From assembly GCF_013394595.1 (NCBI RefSeq), contig NZ_CP053348.1, positions 1,240,001-1,304,000 of the forward strand: a stretch of 64,000 nucleotides of DNA, written 5' to 3'. How positions within the stretch are numbered: position 1 is the stretch's first letter; each line of letters starts with the position of its first letter. The translations under genes were made by a program, and so were the position numbers. Under the pieces are notes generated by a model, which did not search any database, was not told the origin of the DNA, and was given only the letters and a program-made list of their open reading frames with translations. This document shows positions 38,231 to 47,989 of this stretch, in pieces. This DNA comes from Winogradskyella forsetii (GTDB lineage Bacteria > Bacteroidota > Bacteroidia > Flavobacteriales > Flavobacteriaceae).

Positions 38231-39388
38231 ATGTCTCATCGAAAAATAGCTGTAGTTATTACAGCTCGTCCTTCATATAGTCGTGTTAAAACAGTATTAA
38301 AAGCTATTCAGGATAACCCTAGTTTAGAACTTCAACTTATTGTGGCAGCATCTGCCTTGTTAGAACGTTATGGGTCAGCAGTGAACTATATTATTAATGA
38401 TGGCTTCGAAATTGCGGCAAAAGTGTTTAATGTTTTGGAAGGTGAAAATTTAACCGCAGCGGCCAAAACAACAGGTATTGGTATTTTGGAATTATCCACT
38501 GTATTCGAAAATTTAAAGCCAGATATCGTAGTGACTGTTGCAGATCGATTTGAAACTATGGCAACAGCAATAGCAGCTTCCTATATGAATATCCCTTTGG
38601 CTCATATACAAGGAGGGGAAGTTACAGGAAACATTGATGAAAAAGTAAGACATGCCATTACAAAATTGGCGGATTATCATTTTGTTGCATCAGAGGACGC
38701 TCATAATCGTGTGCTAAAATTAGGGGAAGAGCCGAAAATGATTTTTAATACGGGCTGTCCTTCAATTGATATTGCGAAAGATATTGCCAATTCAGATAAG
38801 TTACCTTTTGATCCTTATAAAATTTACGGTGGTGTTGGTGCCTCTCCAGATTTGTCAAAGGGTTATGTTGTTGTTATGCAACATCCTGTAACTACGGAAT
38901 ACAAAGATTCTAGAAGGCATGTAGAAGAAACCTTAGCTGTGGTAAGCCAGTTAAACTTACCGGTTTTATGGTTTTGGCCTAACGTAGATGCAGGAGCCGA
39001 TGGTACGTCTTCGGGAATCCGTTCTTATAGGGAACATCATGAGTTGAATCACGTCCATTTTTTTAAAAATATGAAAGGTGATGATTTTTTGAATCTTTTA
39101 AATCACGCGTCCTGTTTGGTTGGTAATTCTAGTGTAGGTATTAGGGAATGTGCTTACTTAGGTGTGCCTGTAGTTAATATTGGTACGAGACAAAATAGAA
39201 GAGAACGCGGTGAAAATGTAATTGATGTGCCTTATAAACGAGATGCAATATATAAAGCCATACAAAATCAAATTAAAATAAAAAAAACATCGAAGTCCTT
39301 AGTTTATGGAGATGGTAATGCGGGTGAGAAAATAGCAAACCATTTAAGGCAATTGCCTCTCAAATTTCATAAAACGATAGTCTATTAA
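38231..39388 (+). CDS. neuC: UDP-GlcNAc 2-epimerase, hydrolysing (NeuC type)
   Basis: Turns UDP-GlcNAc into ManNAc and UDP. The family motifs are VVITARPSYSR at the N-terminus, TVADRFETMATAIAA, HIQGGEVTGNIDEKVRHAI, and the C-terminal NSSVGIRECAYLGVPVVNIG with GTRQNRRERGENV. The conserved Asp, Glu and His of the active site are present. Its stop is followed immediately by neuA. Confidence 0.92.
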   Translation: MSHRKIAVVITARPSYSRVKTVLKAIQDNPSLELQLIVAASALLERYGSAVNYIINDGFEIAAKVFNVLEGENLTAAAKTTGIGILELSTVFENLKPDIVVTVADRFETMATAIAASYMNIPLAHIQGGEVTGNIDEKVRHAITKLADYHFVASEDAHNRVLKLGEEPKMIFNTGCPSIDIAKDIANSDKLPFDPYKIYGGVGASPDLSKGYVVVMQHPVTTEYKDSRRHVEETLAVVSQLNLPVLWFWPNVDAGADGTSSGIRSYREHHELNHVHFFKNMKGDDFLNLLNHASCLVGNSSVGIRECAYLGVPVVNIGTRQNRRERGENVIDVPYKRDAIYKAIQNQIKIKKTSKSLVYGDGNAGEKIANHLRQLPLKFHKTIVY

Positions 39389-40087
39389 ATGAGGGTTTTA
39401 GGAATTATACCAGCTCGTGGAGGTTCTAAAGGTGTGCCTGGTAAAAACATTAAAATGTTGGGCGGTAAACCACTCTTACAATATACAAGTGAAGTGGCAT
39501 TGCATTCAAAATACCTAAATAAGGTTGTATTAAGTTCTGATGATGATGCTATTATAGAAAAGGGGAAAGCGTTAGGATTAGAAGTGCCGTTCAAAAGACC
39601 ACAGGATTTAGCAACGGACCAATCACCTACATTGCCCGTAATATTGCATGCATTGGATTTTTATGCTGCTCAAGAAGAATTCTTTGACGCCGTGTGTTTA
39701 TTACAAGTAACATCTCCTTTTCGTAAACTTGAATTTTTGGAAAGTGCTATTCAAAAGTTTATTCAAAATAAAACAGATTCTTTAATTTCAGTATTGGAAG
39801 TACCACATGAGTATAATCCGCATTGGGTCTTTAAAGAGGATAAGGAGGGTGAGTTAAAAATCGCAACTGGTGATACAAATATTATTTCCCGAAGACAAGA
39901 TTTGCCAAAATCTTTTCATAGAGATGGAAGTATATATTTAACCAAAACTGAGGTGCTTAGAGACGAGTCATCACTTTATGGTGATAGTATTTCTTTCATA
40001 GAATCTCCTAAAGATTTTCATGTTAATATAGATACTTTGGCTGATTGGAAAAAAGCAGAGAAACTAGTTACGTATTTCAACAAATAA
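39389..40087 (+). CDS. neuA: CMP-nonulosonate (acylneuraminate) cytidylyltransferase
   Basis: Activates the nine-carbon sugar with CTP. The nucleotide-binding loop IPARGGSKGVPGKN is at residues 7-20, and LLQVTSPFR and RRQDLPKSFHRDGSIYLT match the family's substrate loop. It begins on the base after the neuC stop. Together with neuB and neuC it gives a full path from UDP-GlcNAc to a CMP-activated sugar. Confidence 0.92.
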   Translation: MRVLGIIPARGGSKGVPGKNIKMLGGKPLLQYTSEVALHSKYLNKVVLSSDDDAIIEKGKALGLEVPFKRPQDLATDQSPTLPVILHALDFYAAQEEFFDAVCLLQVTSPFRKLEFLESAIQKFIQNKTDSLISVLEVPHEYNPHWVFKEDKEGELKIATGDTNIISRRQDLPKSFHRDGSIYLTKTEVLRDESSLYGDSISFIESPKDFHVNIDTLADWKKAEKLVTYFNK

Positions 40088-40130
40088 TTTGAACTTTGGG
40101 TAATTAACATATATCAATAATACTAACGGT

Positions 40131-41534
40131 TTGGAAAAAAAACAAAAAAAAATCCTATTAATAATACCAGACGGTGTAAGTCTAAGAAACTTTGTTTACA
40201 CATCGTTTTATAAACAGGCACAAGCCATGGGTTTGGAATTTGTTTTTCTGAATTTAACCCCTTTACCTCTTACAGATCTAGGATTGAAAGAAGTGGTGCC
40301 GAACCAGATGAGACAGCATCCATTAACAGATAGCTATAAGAATGCTAAAAAGCGAGTGGAACTGAATCAATTTATTAAAAGATTTAATGATAAAGTATAT
40401 CATAAATATTGGTTTCCGTTAAAAAATTCAGGATATAAAAGTGTTATAAAAAATAATATTACCAAGATATTAATTGGAATTTTCAATAGCGAAAAAGGGC
40501 TGTTAACCATTCGCAGACGTATTAAAAATTTAGAAAGTAAAACGGCTTATTATAAGTCTTGCTACGAAATTATTAAACAAGAGCAACCTGATCTTGTGTA
40601 TTGTGCAAGTCAGCGTGCAGTTCTGGCTATTGCACCTATTCAAGCTGCAAAAGAGTTAGACATTCCAACCGTAGGTTTTGTGTTTTCATGGGATAATTTA
40701 CCTAAATCTATGCTCGATGTAGAAACCGATTATTACCATGTTTGGTCGGAACACATGAAACAAGAGTTGCTGAGGTACTATCCATTTGTAAAAGAAATTC
40801 AAATTACGGTTACGGGAACACCGCAGTTTGAACCTCATTTTAATTCTGACTTGAAAGTTAGCAAAGCAGATTTTTATAACTACCATGGCTTAGATAAAAA
40901 AATCACCTATTTCTGTTTTAGTGGAGATGATATCACAACATCGCCTCAAGACCCTTTGTATTTAAGGGATGTTGCTTTGGCTATAGAAAATCTGAATAAG
41001 GATGGGTATCAACTGGGAATAATATTCAGGCGGTGTCCTGTGGATTTTTCGGATCGATTTGATGCAGTTTTAGAAGAATTTAAAAATAGTATTGTACCCG
41101 TTGCACCTTTATGGAAAGTTGTGGAAGATGGATGGAATGCCAAATTGCCAACTCCAGCAGATCAAAAGTTATTAGTTTCTTTAACAGAACACACAGCAGG
41201 CGTCATCAATTTAGGCTCGTCTATGGTATTCGATTATGTGTCACACCTAAAACCTTGTGGCTATATGAATTACCATTATACGGCGAATAATGTAGTTGAA
41301 AAAGGTGTCCATGTCTATGACTATGTTCATTTTAGATCAATGCCTAAGACCAATGCAGTTTACTGGTTAGACAGCCCGGAGCATATAAAGGATAGTTTAC
41401 TAAACATGCTAGATACATCAACGAACGGAATAATTAAAAACGGAACACAGTGGTTTCAATATATAAATATGCATCCTGCAACTGAGGCGTCAAATCGTAT
41501 TTTGCACAACATTTGTAGCTTGGTTGATAAATAA
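40131..41534 (+). CDS. GT-B-like glycosyltransferase candidate
   Basis: The 467-residue soluble protein begins KKILLIIPDGVSLRNF, like the first strand of a GT-B fold. It has a central VYCASQRAVLAIAPIQAAKE and VGFVFSWDNLPKS, then a second half starting ITYFCFSGDD and ending in GVINLGSSMVFDY, typical of a donor domain. No named family recognised. It starts with TTG at 40131, 43 bases after neuA, so it is a candidate for adding the CMP-sugar. This is not proven. Confidence 0.6.
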   Translation: MEKKQKKILLIIPDGVSLRNFVYTSFYKQAQAMGLEFVFLNLTPLPLTDLGLKEVVPNQMRQHPLTDSYKNAKKRVELNQFIKRFNDKVYHKYWFPLKNSGYKSVIKNNITKILIGIFNSEKGLLTIRRRIKNLESKTAYYKSCYEIIKQEQPDLVYCASQRAVLAIAPIQAAKELDIPTVGFVFSWDNLPKSMLDVETDYYHVWSEHMKQELLRYYPFVKEIQITVTGTPQFEPHFNSDLKVSKADFYNYHGLDKKITYFCFSGDDITTSPQDPLYLRDVALAIENLNKDGYQLGIIFRRCPVDFSDRFDAVLEEFKNSIVPVAPLWKVVEDGWNAKLPTPADQKLLVSLTEHTAGVINLGSSMVFDYVSHLKPCGYMNYHYTANNVVEKGVHVYDYVHFRSMPKTNAVYWLDSPEHIKDSLLNMLDTSTNGIIKNGTQWFQYINMHPATEASNRILHNICSLVDK

Positions 41535-41539
41535 GATGT

Positions 41540-42691
41540 ATGAAAATTGGTTTTATTACTCCAGAATATCCTCATCCTAAGATTAAGCAAGTTGCAGGTC
41601 TTGGGACAAGTATCGGGAATTTAATACAAGCTTTGGAAGCAAAAGGTCATACGATTTATGTTTTCGTTTATGGTCATAGTGAAGATGATTTTTTTGTAGA
41701 ACGTAATATTCATTATTATTTAATTGGAGATATATCTTATACTTTTGGAAAATGGTATAGATATAGAAAGCATATTCAAAATGTCGTCCAGGATATTATT
41801 CGAAAAGAATCTTTACAGATTATAGAGGTGCCGGACTGGACCGGTATTTCAGCTTTTATGAAATTTTCAGTGCCAATGGTCATGAGATTTCATGGTAGCG
41901 ATTGTTATTTTTGCCATTTAGAAGGGCGTCAACAGAAATGGAAAAATAAGTTATTTGAACATTTGGCAGTTAAAGGAGCAAATGCATATATCGCACCGAC
42001 AACTTTCGCAGGCCAATTAACGAAGTCCTTATTTAAGATTTCAGATCAGAAAATTATTGAAACCATTTGCCATGGTTTACAAATAAACGAATTTAAGAAT
42101 TTAGAACCTTCCATATTTGAGTCACGAACAATGCTCTATATGGGTACCATAGTCAGAAAAAAAGGAGTACTAGAGTTGTCCTCAATATTCAATTTAGTAA
42201 AAGTGCAGATTCCAGATGCTAGGTTGATTGTAATTGGTAGTGATGCATCGGATATTTCAACAGGAAGTTCTTCAACGTGGGAATTAATGAAGCAAGAAAT
42301 TAAGGACAGTTACTTGAAAGATGTTGAATATATAGGGAGAATTCCCTATAACGAAGTGCAAACTTTCATTAAAAAAGCACATGCTTGTGTTTTTCCTACG
42401 TTTGCTGAGTCTTTTGGTATGGTCACAGTAGAGGCCATGGCTTTACAAAAGCCTGTTGTCAATAGTAATATTGGTTGGGCCCAAGAATTAATGGAGGATG
42501 GAAAAAGCGGTTTTTTAGTCGATCCGAAAGCACATCAAGTTTATGCAGACAAAATAATTACCTTGTTCCAAGATGAAAACTTATGTCAAAGAATAGGGAA
42601 GGAGGCAAGACGTTATGTTGAATTGCATTTTAATATGAAGAATCAGGCCGTTAAAAACATTGAGTTTTATAATAAAATACTTGAATTATGA
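41540..42691 (+). CDS. Family 4 glycosyltransferase
   Basis: GT-B fold: MKIGFITPEYPHPKIKQVAGLG at the start, FHGSDCYFCHLEGR midway, and the donor domain LYMGTIVRKKGVLEL. The E-x7-E site is AESFGMVTVEAMALQKPVV. Its TGA overlaps the next ATG (ATGA). Confidence 0.9.
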   Translation: MKIGFITPEYPHPKIKQVAGLGTSIGNLIQALEAKGHTIYVFVYGHSEDDFFVERNIHYYLIGDISYTFGKWYRYRKHIQNVVQDIIRKESLQIIEVPDWTGISAFMKFSVPMVMRFHGSDCYFCHLEGRQQKWKNKLFEHLAVKGANAYIAPTTFAGQLTKSLFKISDQKIIETICHGLQINEFKNLEPSIFESRTMLYMGTIVRKKGVLELSSIFNLVKVQIPDARLIVIGSDASDISTGSSSTWELMKQEIKDSYLKDVEYIGRIPYNEVQTFIKKAHACVFPTFAESFGMVTVEAMALQKPVVNSNIGWAQELMEDGKSGFLVDPKAHQVYADKIITLFQDENLCQRIGKEARRYVELHFNMKNQAVKNIEFYNKILEL

Positions 42692-44208
42692 TTGTACTGC
42701 TTCATAATGAAAATAAAGTAATTCGAGTTTATAATACCGAAGGTTTAAATGCCATAGAGATATCAACACATTTATCTATTATTAGGGTGTTGTATGATTT
42801 AGCCGAAACATTTCCAAATAACGTTTTAGTATGGAGCCATATTTCCCATGAAAAAGCTATTAATTTTCATAAGATAGAAAATACTATTGTTCTGAAAAAT
42901 GAAATGTGTTCGTTTTCTACTGTACCATACTTACCAGACGCCATAGGTTATGTAGATCAATCACCATTTATTAGTGTTAACAGAAAAGTAAAATATCCAA
43001 CTTGGGTGATGAGTTCCCAAATAGGTGCTATACATGCTAGTCAGATGATTAAGTTTAAAACTATTGTTGAAGACAATGACTTTGGTTATGCTTTAAATTC
43101 AATTGCAAAATTAGGAATGCCAAGAGGATTATTTTGCTATTCTGAGCCAGGATTATTCATAAATGACACTAACATAATAAATCAGAGAGCATCAATAGGA
43201 ACTTTATTCAAATTTGTCAAGCAACATTATAAAATACAGTGGATTTTCTTTTTGTTCCTAACTTATTTATGGTACGAAAAAAGGATTAAAATAATAGGGT
43301 TGATAATGTCTTTATTTTATTCACATCGCTATTTTCAGGAAGTTATTGAGCCTGTTCCCAATTCAAATGGGTCATTACAAATTGAGAAACCCTCTATGGA
43401 TGTTGTTATCCCGACTATTGGTAGAAAGAAATTTTTATATGATGTATTACAAGATCTAAGGCATCAAACTGTTTTGCCAAATCGTGTTATTATCATTGAA
43501 CAAAACCCTCTAGAAGATAGTAATTCTGAGTTGGACTATTTAACCACAGAAACTTGGCCTTTTATAATAGACCATACATTTACGCATCAGGCAGGTGCTT
43601 GTAATGCTCGAAATATTGCTATAAATAAAGTGACAAGTGATTGGTTGTTCTTTGCAGATGATGATATACGAATAGAAAAAGGATTTGTTGAATCGGTTTT
43701 TTACAACCTGAAAAAATATAACGCTAACGCCTGTGTTCTAAGTTGTTTATTGGAGGGACAAATACAAACCTACACAGAGTTTCATCAGACTTCTATATTC
43801 GGATCCGGTTGTTCAGTTGTAAAAACCAACTTTGCTAAAAAAGTAGATTTTGATGAAAAACTGGAATTTGGCTTTGGAGAAGATTATCTATATGGTTTGG
43901 AATTAAGAAATAATGGGGCAAATGTTGTATATTTTCCTAGTCCAGCAATAATTCATCTAAAAGCATCCATAGGTGGATTTCGAACAAAATATGTGCAGCC
44001 ATGGGAAAATGAAAAAATACAACCAAAGCCATCTCCAACAATTATGTATGTCAATCTTAAATATAAAACTGTAACACAATTATTGGGTAGTAAAGCCTTA
44101 TTATTCTTAAAAATGTTTGCGCGGACTGAGCTTTCTAAAAAGGTAACTTTATACAAACAGTTTAACTTGAGATGGAAGGCTTCTAAATCTTGGGCCAAAA
44201 AACTATAA
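42688..44208 (+). CDS. Family 2 glycosyltransferase with long N-terminal extension
   Basis: The GT-A domain begins near residue 234 (MDVVIPTIGRKKFLYDVL) and has the metal site LFFADDDIRIEKG and the acceptor motif FGFGEDYLYGLELR. The first ~210 residues match nothing I know. They end in a hydrophobic segment (about 187-213), so the enzyme is probably membrane-associated. This two-part layout is unusual compared with the simple GT2 genes nearby. Confidence 0.82.
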   Translation: MIVLLHNENKVIRVYNTEGLNAIEISTHLSIIRVLYDLAETFPNNVLVWSHISHEKAINFHKIENTIVLKNEMCSFSTVPYLPDAIGYVDQSPFISVNRKVKYPTWVMSSQIGAIHASQMIKFKTIVEDNDFGYALNSIAKLGMPRGLFCYSEPGLFINDTNIINQRASIGTLFKFVKQHYKIQWIFFLFLTYLWYEKRIKIIGLIMSLFYSHRYFQEVIEPVPNSNGSLQIEKPSMDVVIPTIGRKKFLYDVLQDLRHQTVLPNRVIIIEQNPLEDSNSELDYLTTETWPFIIDHTFTHQAGACNARNIAINKVTSDWLFFADDDIRIEKGFVESVFYNLKKYNANACVLSCLLEGQIQTYTEFHQTSIFGSGCSVVKTNFAKKVDFDEKLEFGFGEDYLYGLELRNNGANVVYFPSPAIIHLKASIGGFRTKYVQPWENEKIQPKPSPTIMYVNLKYKTVTQLLGSKALLFLKMFARTELSKKVTLYKQFNLRWKASKSWAKKL

Positions 44209-44211
44209 GAT

Positions 44212-45243
44212 ATGTTAAATGTATATACATATACTTCATTTCTTACTCCGGAGCACAGAGGTCGAGTATTTCCTTTATTATTGGATCTTTGGTATAAAAA
44301 GGACACTAATATTGCAAGATATTATTCTATAACTGACCGCATAAAGGACGCAAATATTATAATTCTACCTCTGGAATATAATTATATAAAAGCTTTACAA
44401 CCTCAATTAAAATTTAAGTTTTTACAGTTGGCACAAGCCTATAGCATACCTTTGTGGATATACACTGGTGGAGATTTTGGTTATTCGTTTAAAGAAAAGG
44501 AAATTTATAATTTCAGACTCGGAGGTTTTCATTCTAAAATGAATGATCAAACATTTATAATGCCTTCATTTATAGTGGATCCCTATCAGTTCGTTTTAAA
44601 ACGTGAATTTAAGCCCAATACCAAATCTATCTTGCCTAAAATTGGTTTTGTTGGTCATGCCGATGGTGGGTTCTTAAAACTTATAAAAGAATATGTGGCT
44701 TATTTAAAAGTTAACGTCTTTGGAAGATTTATAAAGCAACAGCATATAGATTATCAATCATTTTATCCATCGAGTATAAAAAGAGCTCAAATTTTAAATA
44801 AATTAAACAATAACGAAAATCTTCATTCAAACTTTATATTCAGAAGTCAATACAGGGCAGGAATTCAAACAGAATCAGATAAAGCTCAGTCCACTATTGA
44901 GTTTTTTGAAAACATGGAAAAATCAGGTTATATATTTTGTTTACGTGGCGTAGGCAATTTTTCCGTACGCTTATATGAAACTCTGGCCATGGGAAGAATA
45001 CCTGTATTAATAAATACGGATTGTAGGTTGCCAATGGATTGGAAAATTGATTGGCTTAAACATATAGTGCATATTGAAAGCTTTAAAATTAAGGATATAG
45101 AAACAAATATTGTAGATTTTCATAAGCGGTTAAGTATTTCGGAATTTGTTAACTTGCAATTCGAAAATAGAACCTTGTGGAAAAAACACATGAATAGGAA
45201 TGCCTTTTTTATAGAAATATACAATGTGTTTAAAGAGCAATAA
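44212..45243 (+). CDS. Exostosin-like (GT47) glycosyltransferase
   Basis: Resembles the exostosin family, known for glucuronyl- or other transferases in eukaryotes and found in some bacterial capsule loci. Telling features are NVYTYTSFLTPEHRG at the start, ANIIILPLEYNY, IGFVGHADGG, and the C-terminal YIFCLRGVGNFSVRLYETLAMGRIPVLI, the nucleotide-binding hallmark. Three bases separate it from the upstream GT2. The uronic-acid genes at 26.5-28.8 kb could supply its donor. Confidence 0.8.
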   Translation: MLNVYTYTSFLTPEHRGRVFPLLLDLWYKKDTNIARYYSITDRIKDANIIILPLEYNYIKALQPQLKFKFLQLAQAYSIPLWIYTGGDFGYSFKEKEIYNFRLGGFHSKMNDQTFIMPSFIVDPYQFVLKREFKPNTKSILPKIGFVGHADGGFLKLIKEYVAYLKVNVFGRFIKQQHIDYQSFYPSSIKRAQILNKLNNNENLHSNFIFRSQYRAGIQTESDKAQSTIEFFENMEKSGYIFCLRGVGNFSVRLYETLAMGRIPVLINTDCRLPMDWKIDWLKHIVHIESFKIKDIETNIVDFHKRLSISEFVNLQFENRTLWKKHMNRNAFFIEIYNVFKEQ

Positions 45244-45246
45244 AAT

Positions 45247-46248
45247 ATGAAGTTTTCTTTAATTGTATGCACATATATGCGACCAATTGCGCTGATGGAT
45301 TTATTAAAAACTGTGGAAACACAGGATTTGTATCCAAATGAGATTCTGATTATAGATGGCTCTTCTAATAATGAAACTAGGGATATGCTCGTTGTAAATG
45401 AATTTAAGAATCTCAGCTATTTTAAAGTCGATGACGAGGACAGAGGGCTAACCAAACAGCGCAATTATGGAATCTCTAAGGTGTCCGACAAAAGTGAGGT
45501 GGTTTGTTTTTTAGATGATGATATTACTTTAAGTACATCTTATTTCAAAAGCCTCATTGGAACTTATGAGCAAAAACCTGAAGCTTTAGGTGTTGGAGGT
45601 TATATTATTAAGGAAGTATGTTGGGAGAATTCAAATGTAGAGGCATCTTCAAATTATTTCTGCATTGATGGTTGGAAAAGAAAAGAACCAAGCAGGTTTA
45701 AAGCCCGAAAGGCATTGGGCTTACACCCAGATGTTTGGCCGGGCATATTACCGTCGTTTTCCCATATGCGAGCGATAAGTTTTTTACCGCCCTCAGGGAA
45801 AGTTTATCCGGTGGAACTATTTATGGGAGGCGTGGCTTCATATAAAAAATCAGTATTTCAATCCTTATCATTTTCAACCTATTTTGAAGGGTACGGACTT
45901 TATGAGGATGCAGATTTCTGTTTAAGATTATCTAAAATAGGGCAATTGTATGTAAATACTGCAGCAACATGCGAGCATCATCATGAGGCAGAGGGTCGTC
46001 CTAATATGTATAAATATGGTAAAATGGTCATTAGAAATGGATGGTATATTTGGCGCGTTAAATATAACAACCCTAAATTGAAAGCCAGATTAAAATGGCA
46101 CCTAACAGCTTTTTTATTGATGAATTTGAATTTTATAGGAGGTATTAAATCTATGAATAAAAATTTTGAAATACAAGAAAGTTTTGGACGGGCAGTAGGA
46201 TGGTGGAGCTTGCTATTTGATAAGCCGGAAATTAAACATCATGATTAG
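45247..46248 (+). CDS. Family 2 glycosyltransferase
   Basis: GT-A fold: FSLIVCTYMRPIALMDLL, ILIIDGSSNNET, RGLTKQRNYGI and VVCFLDDDITLS (metal site). The acceptor motif FEGYGLYEDADFCLRL comes later. Its end overlaps the start of the acetyltransferase gene by eight bases. Confidence 0.9.
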   Translation: MKFSLIVCTYMRPIALMDLLKTVETQDLYPNEILIIDGSSNNETRDMLVVNEFKNLSYFKVDDEDRGLTKQRNYGISKVSDKSEVVCFLDDDITLSTSYFKSLIGTYEQKPEALGVGGYIIKEVCWENSNVEASSNYFCIDGWKRKEPSRFKARKALGLHPDVWPGILPSFSHMRAISFLPPSGKVYPVELFMGGVASYKKSVFQSLSFSTYFEGYGLYEDADFCLRLSKIGQLYVNTAATCEHHHEAEGRPNMYKYGKMVIRNGWYIWRVKYNNPKLKARLKWHLTAFLLMNLNFIGGIKSMNKNFEIQESFGRAVGWWSLLFDKPEIKHHD

Positions 46249-46792
46249 TAAATTTAAAAAAGACTTACGTAAATATAAGGAATACGGCAAATCCAATACT
46301 TTAGTTTTGTTGCTTACACAGCAGGGGCTTTGGGCTTTGTTTGTGTATCGTATGTCTAATTCTATATATGTTAGTCCAATGCCTCGTTTTCTTAAACGCT
46401 TACTATTGATACCATGCCTAATGGCTCAAAAATGGATAGAGATTCTCACAGGAATTTCGTTGCCTTATGCAGCCAGTATTGGTGAACGGTTTTATATTGG
46501 GCATTTTGGAGGCATTATTATAAACGCCAATGCCGTTATAGGAAATGATTGTAATATTTCCCAAGGTGTTACCATTGGTGTCAGTGGCATTGAACAAAAA
46601 CGTGGTGTTCCTACCATAGGCAATAATGTTTATATTGGCGCAAATGCGGTTGTAGTCGGTAAAATTAATGTTGGTGATGGAGCTGTTATAGGAGCCAACT
46701 CATTAGTGACGAAAGATGTATTAAGCAACACAACAGTTTTGGGCGTTCCGGCAGTAAAAATAAATGAGCATAATTCAAAAGGGTATATATGA
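46241..46792 (+). CDS. Serine-acetyltransferase-like hexapeptide acyltransferase
   Basis: Left-handed beta-helix enzyme. The start at 46241 (MISKFKKDLRKY) is preferred over an earlier TTG. The conserved GHFGGIIINANAVIGNDC and ISQGVTIG stretch is CysE-like, followed by IGNNVYIGANAVVVG repeats. In polysaccharide loci such proteins usually acetylate sugars rather than serine. At 184 residues it lacks most of the CysE N-terminal domain. ATGA overlap with the next gene. Confidence 0.85.
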   Translation: MISKFKKDLRKYKEYGKSNTLVLLLTQQGLWALFVYRMSNSIYVSPMPRFLKRLLLIPCLMAQKWIEILTGISLPYAASIGERFYIGHFGGIIINANAVIGNDCNISQGVTIGVSGIEQKRGVPTIGNNVYIGANAVVVGKINVGDGAVIGANSLVTKDVLSNTTVLGVPAVKINEHNSKGYI

Positions 46793-47934
46793 AGAATAAA
46801 ACGAAAAATTTATTAATCATATCGTTAGCTCCAACCATATTGAAAGATGGGAAATATTGGTCGTATTCACCTTATGTTAATGAAATGGATGTTTGGTTTA
46901 AGTATGCTGATGAGCAGCGCATATTAGCACCATTTTCATATCCTGAAGATGTTTTAATCAAACCATTTAGTACAGCCACTATTGAGCGGTATTATATTCC
47001 TTTTTTTGCATTTAATTCTCTTTTTAATATTCTGAAAGCATTACTGTTTATGCCTTTTATTGTGTTTCAAATGATTAGAGCTATGGCTTGGGCAGACCAT
47101 ATTCATTTACGATGTCCTGCAAATGTGAGTTTAGTAGCTAGTTTTGTTCAAATATTATTTCCATGGAAAAATAAATCAACAAAATATGCGGGAAATTGGG
47201 ATCCAAACAGTAATCAACCATGGACTTACCGTTTACAACAAGCCATCCTAAGAAATACGTTTTTAACGCAAAACATGAAAGTTTTAGTTTATGGCGATTG
47301 GCCAGGAGAAACTGCTAATGTATATCCTTTTATTTCTGCAACGTATTATGATTCGGAACGTGTTCCATTACATGCGAAAAATTATTCTAAAGAATTGGTG
47401 TTCGTATTTGCAGGTATGTTGGTGCCGGGAAAACGTCCACTGATGACAATTCAATTTATAGAGCAATTGAACAAACAAGGTATTTCATCACGTTTGGAGA
47501 TGTTTGGTGATGGACCTTTAATGTCAGATATGAAAACCTACGTAGAAGAACATAGCTTAGGTAAACATATCATATTGAGAGGCAACCAAGATAAAACTAT
47601 TGTGAAAGCAGCCTTGTTAGATTCACATTTTAATATTTTATTATCTAAGAGTGAAGGTTGGCCTAAAGCTGTAGCCGAAGGCATGTTTTTTGGCTGTATT
47701 CCAGTAGCAACTTCGGTATCCTGTGTGGGTTGGATGATGGGTCATGGTAGTCGCGGAATTATCGTTAAACCAAAATTGGAATCTGCAATTAATGAGTTTA
47801 TTAAGGTTTTTAATTCCGCCGATTTAAACGAGATGGCAAGGTGCGCTATGGATTGGTCCCAAAAATATACGTTTAATCGTTTGGAAGGGGATATTAAAGA
47901 TGTTTTAAACGGGACATTTGAGAGTAGAATATAA
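46789..47934 (+). CDS. Family 4-like glycosyltransferase
   Basis: GT-B fold with a less typical N-terminus (LLIISLAPTILKDGKYW) and one hydrophobic segment near 78-98. The donor domain is clear: FVFAGMLVPGKRPLMTIQFI, LEMFGDGPLMSDM, and the site SEGWPKAVAEGMFFGCIPVATS. A WDPNSNQPW stretch precedes it. Confidence 0.82.
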   Translation: MKNKTKNLLIISLAPTILKDGKYWSYSPYVNEMDVWFKYADEQRILAPFSYPEDVLIKPFSTATIERYYIPFFAFNSLFNILKALLFMPFIVFQMIRAMAWADHIHLRCPANVSLVASFVQILFPWKNKSTKYAGNWDPNSNQPWTYRLQQAILRNTFLTQNMKVLVYGDWPGETANVYPFISATYYDSERVPLHAKNYSKELVFVFAGMLVPGKRPLMTIQFIEQLNKQGISSRLEMFGDGPLMSDMKTYVEEHSLGKHIILRGNQDKTIVKAALLDSHFNILLSKSEGWPKAVAEGMFFGCIPVATSVSCVGWMMGHGSRGIIVKPKLESAINEFIKVFNSADLNEMARCAMDWSQKYTFNRLEGDIKDVLNGTFESRI

Positions 47935-47989
47935 GCTATTCTCATAATTGAACTGAAATATTTCAAAAATCGTTGCCAATATTGATGTT

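Noticed and set aside
43953..44306. 117-residue minus-strand frame
   Set aside because: Antisense to the end of the GT2 gene and the start of the exostosin-like gene, which have clear motifs.
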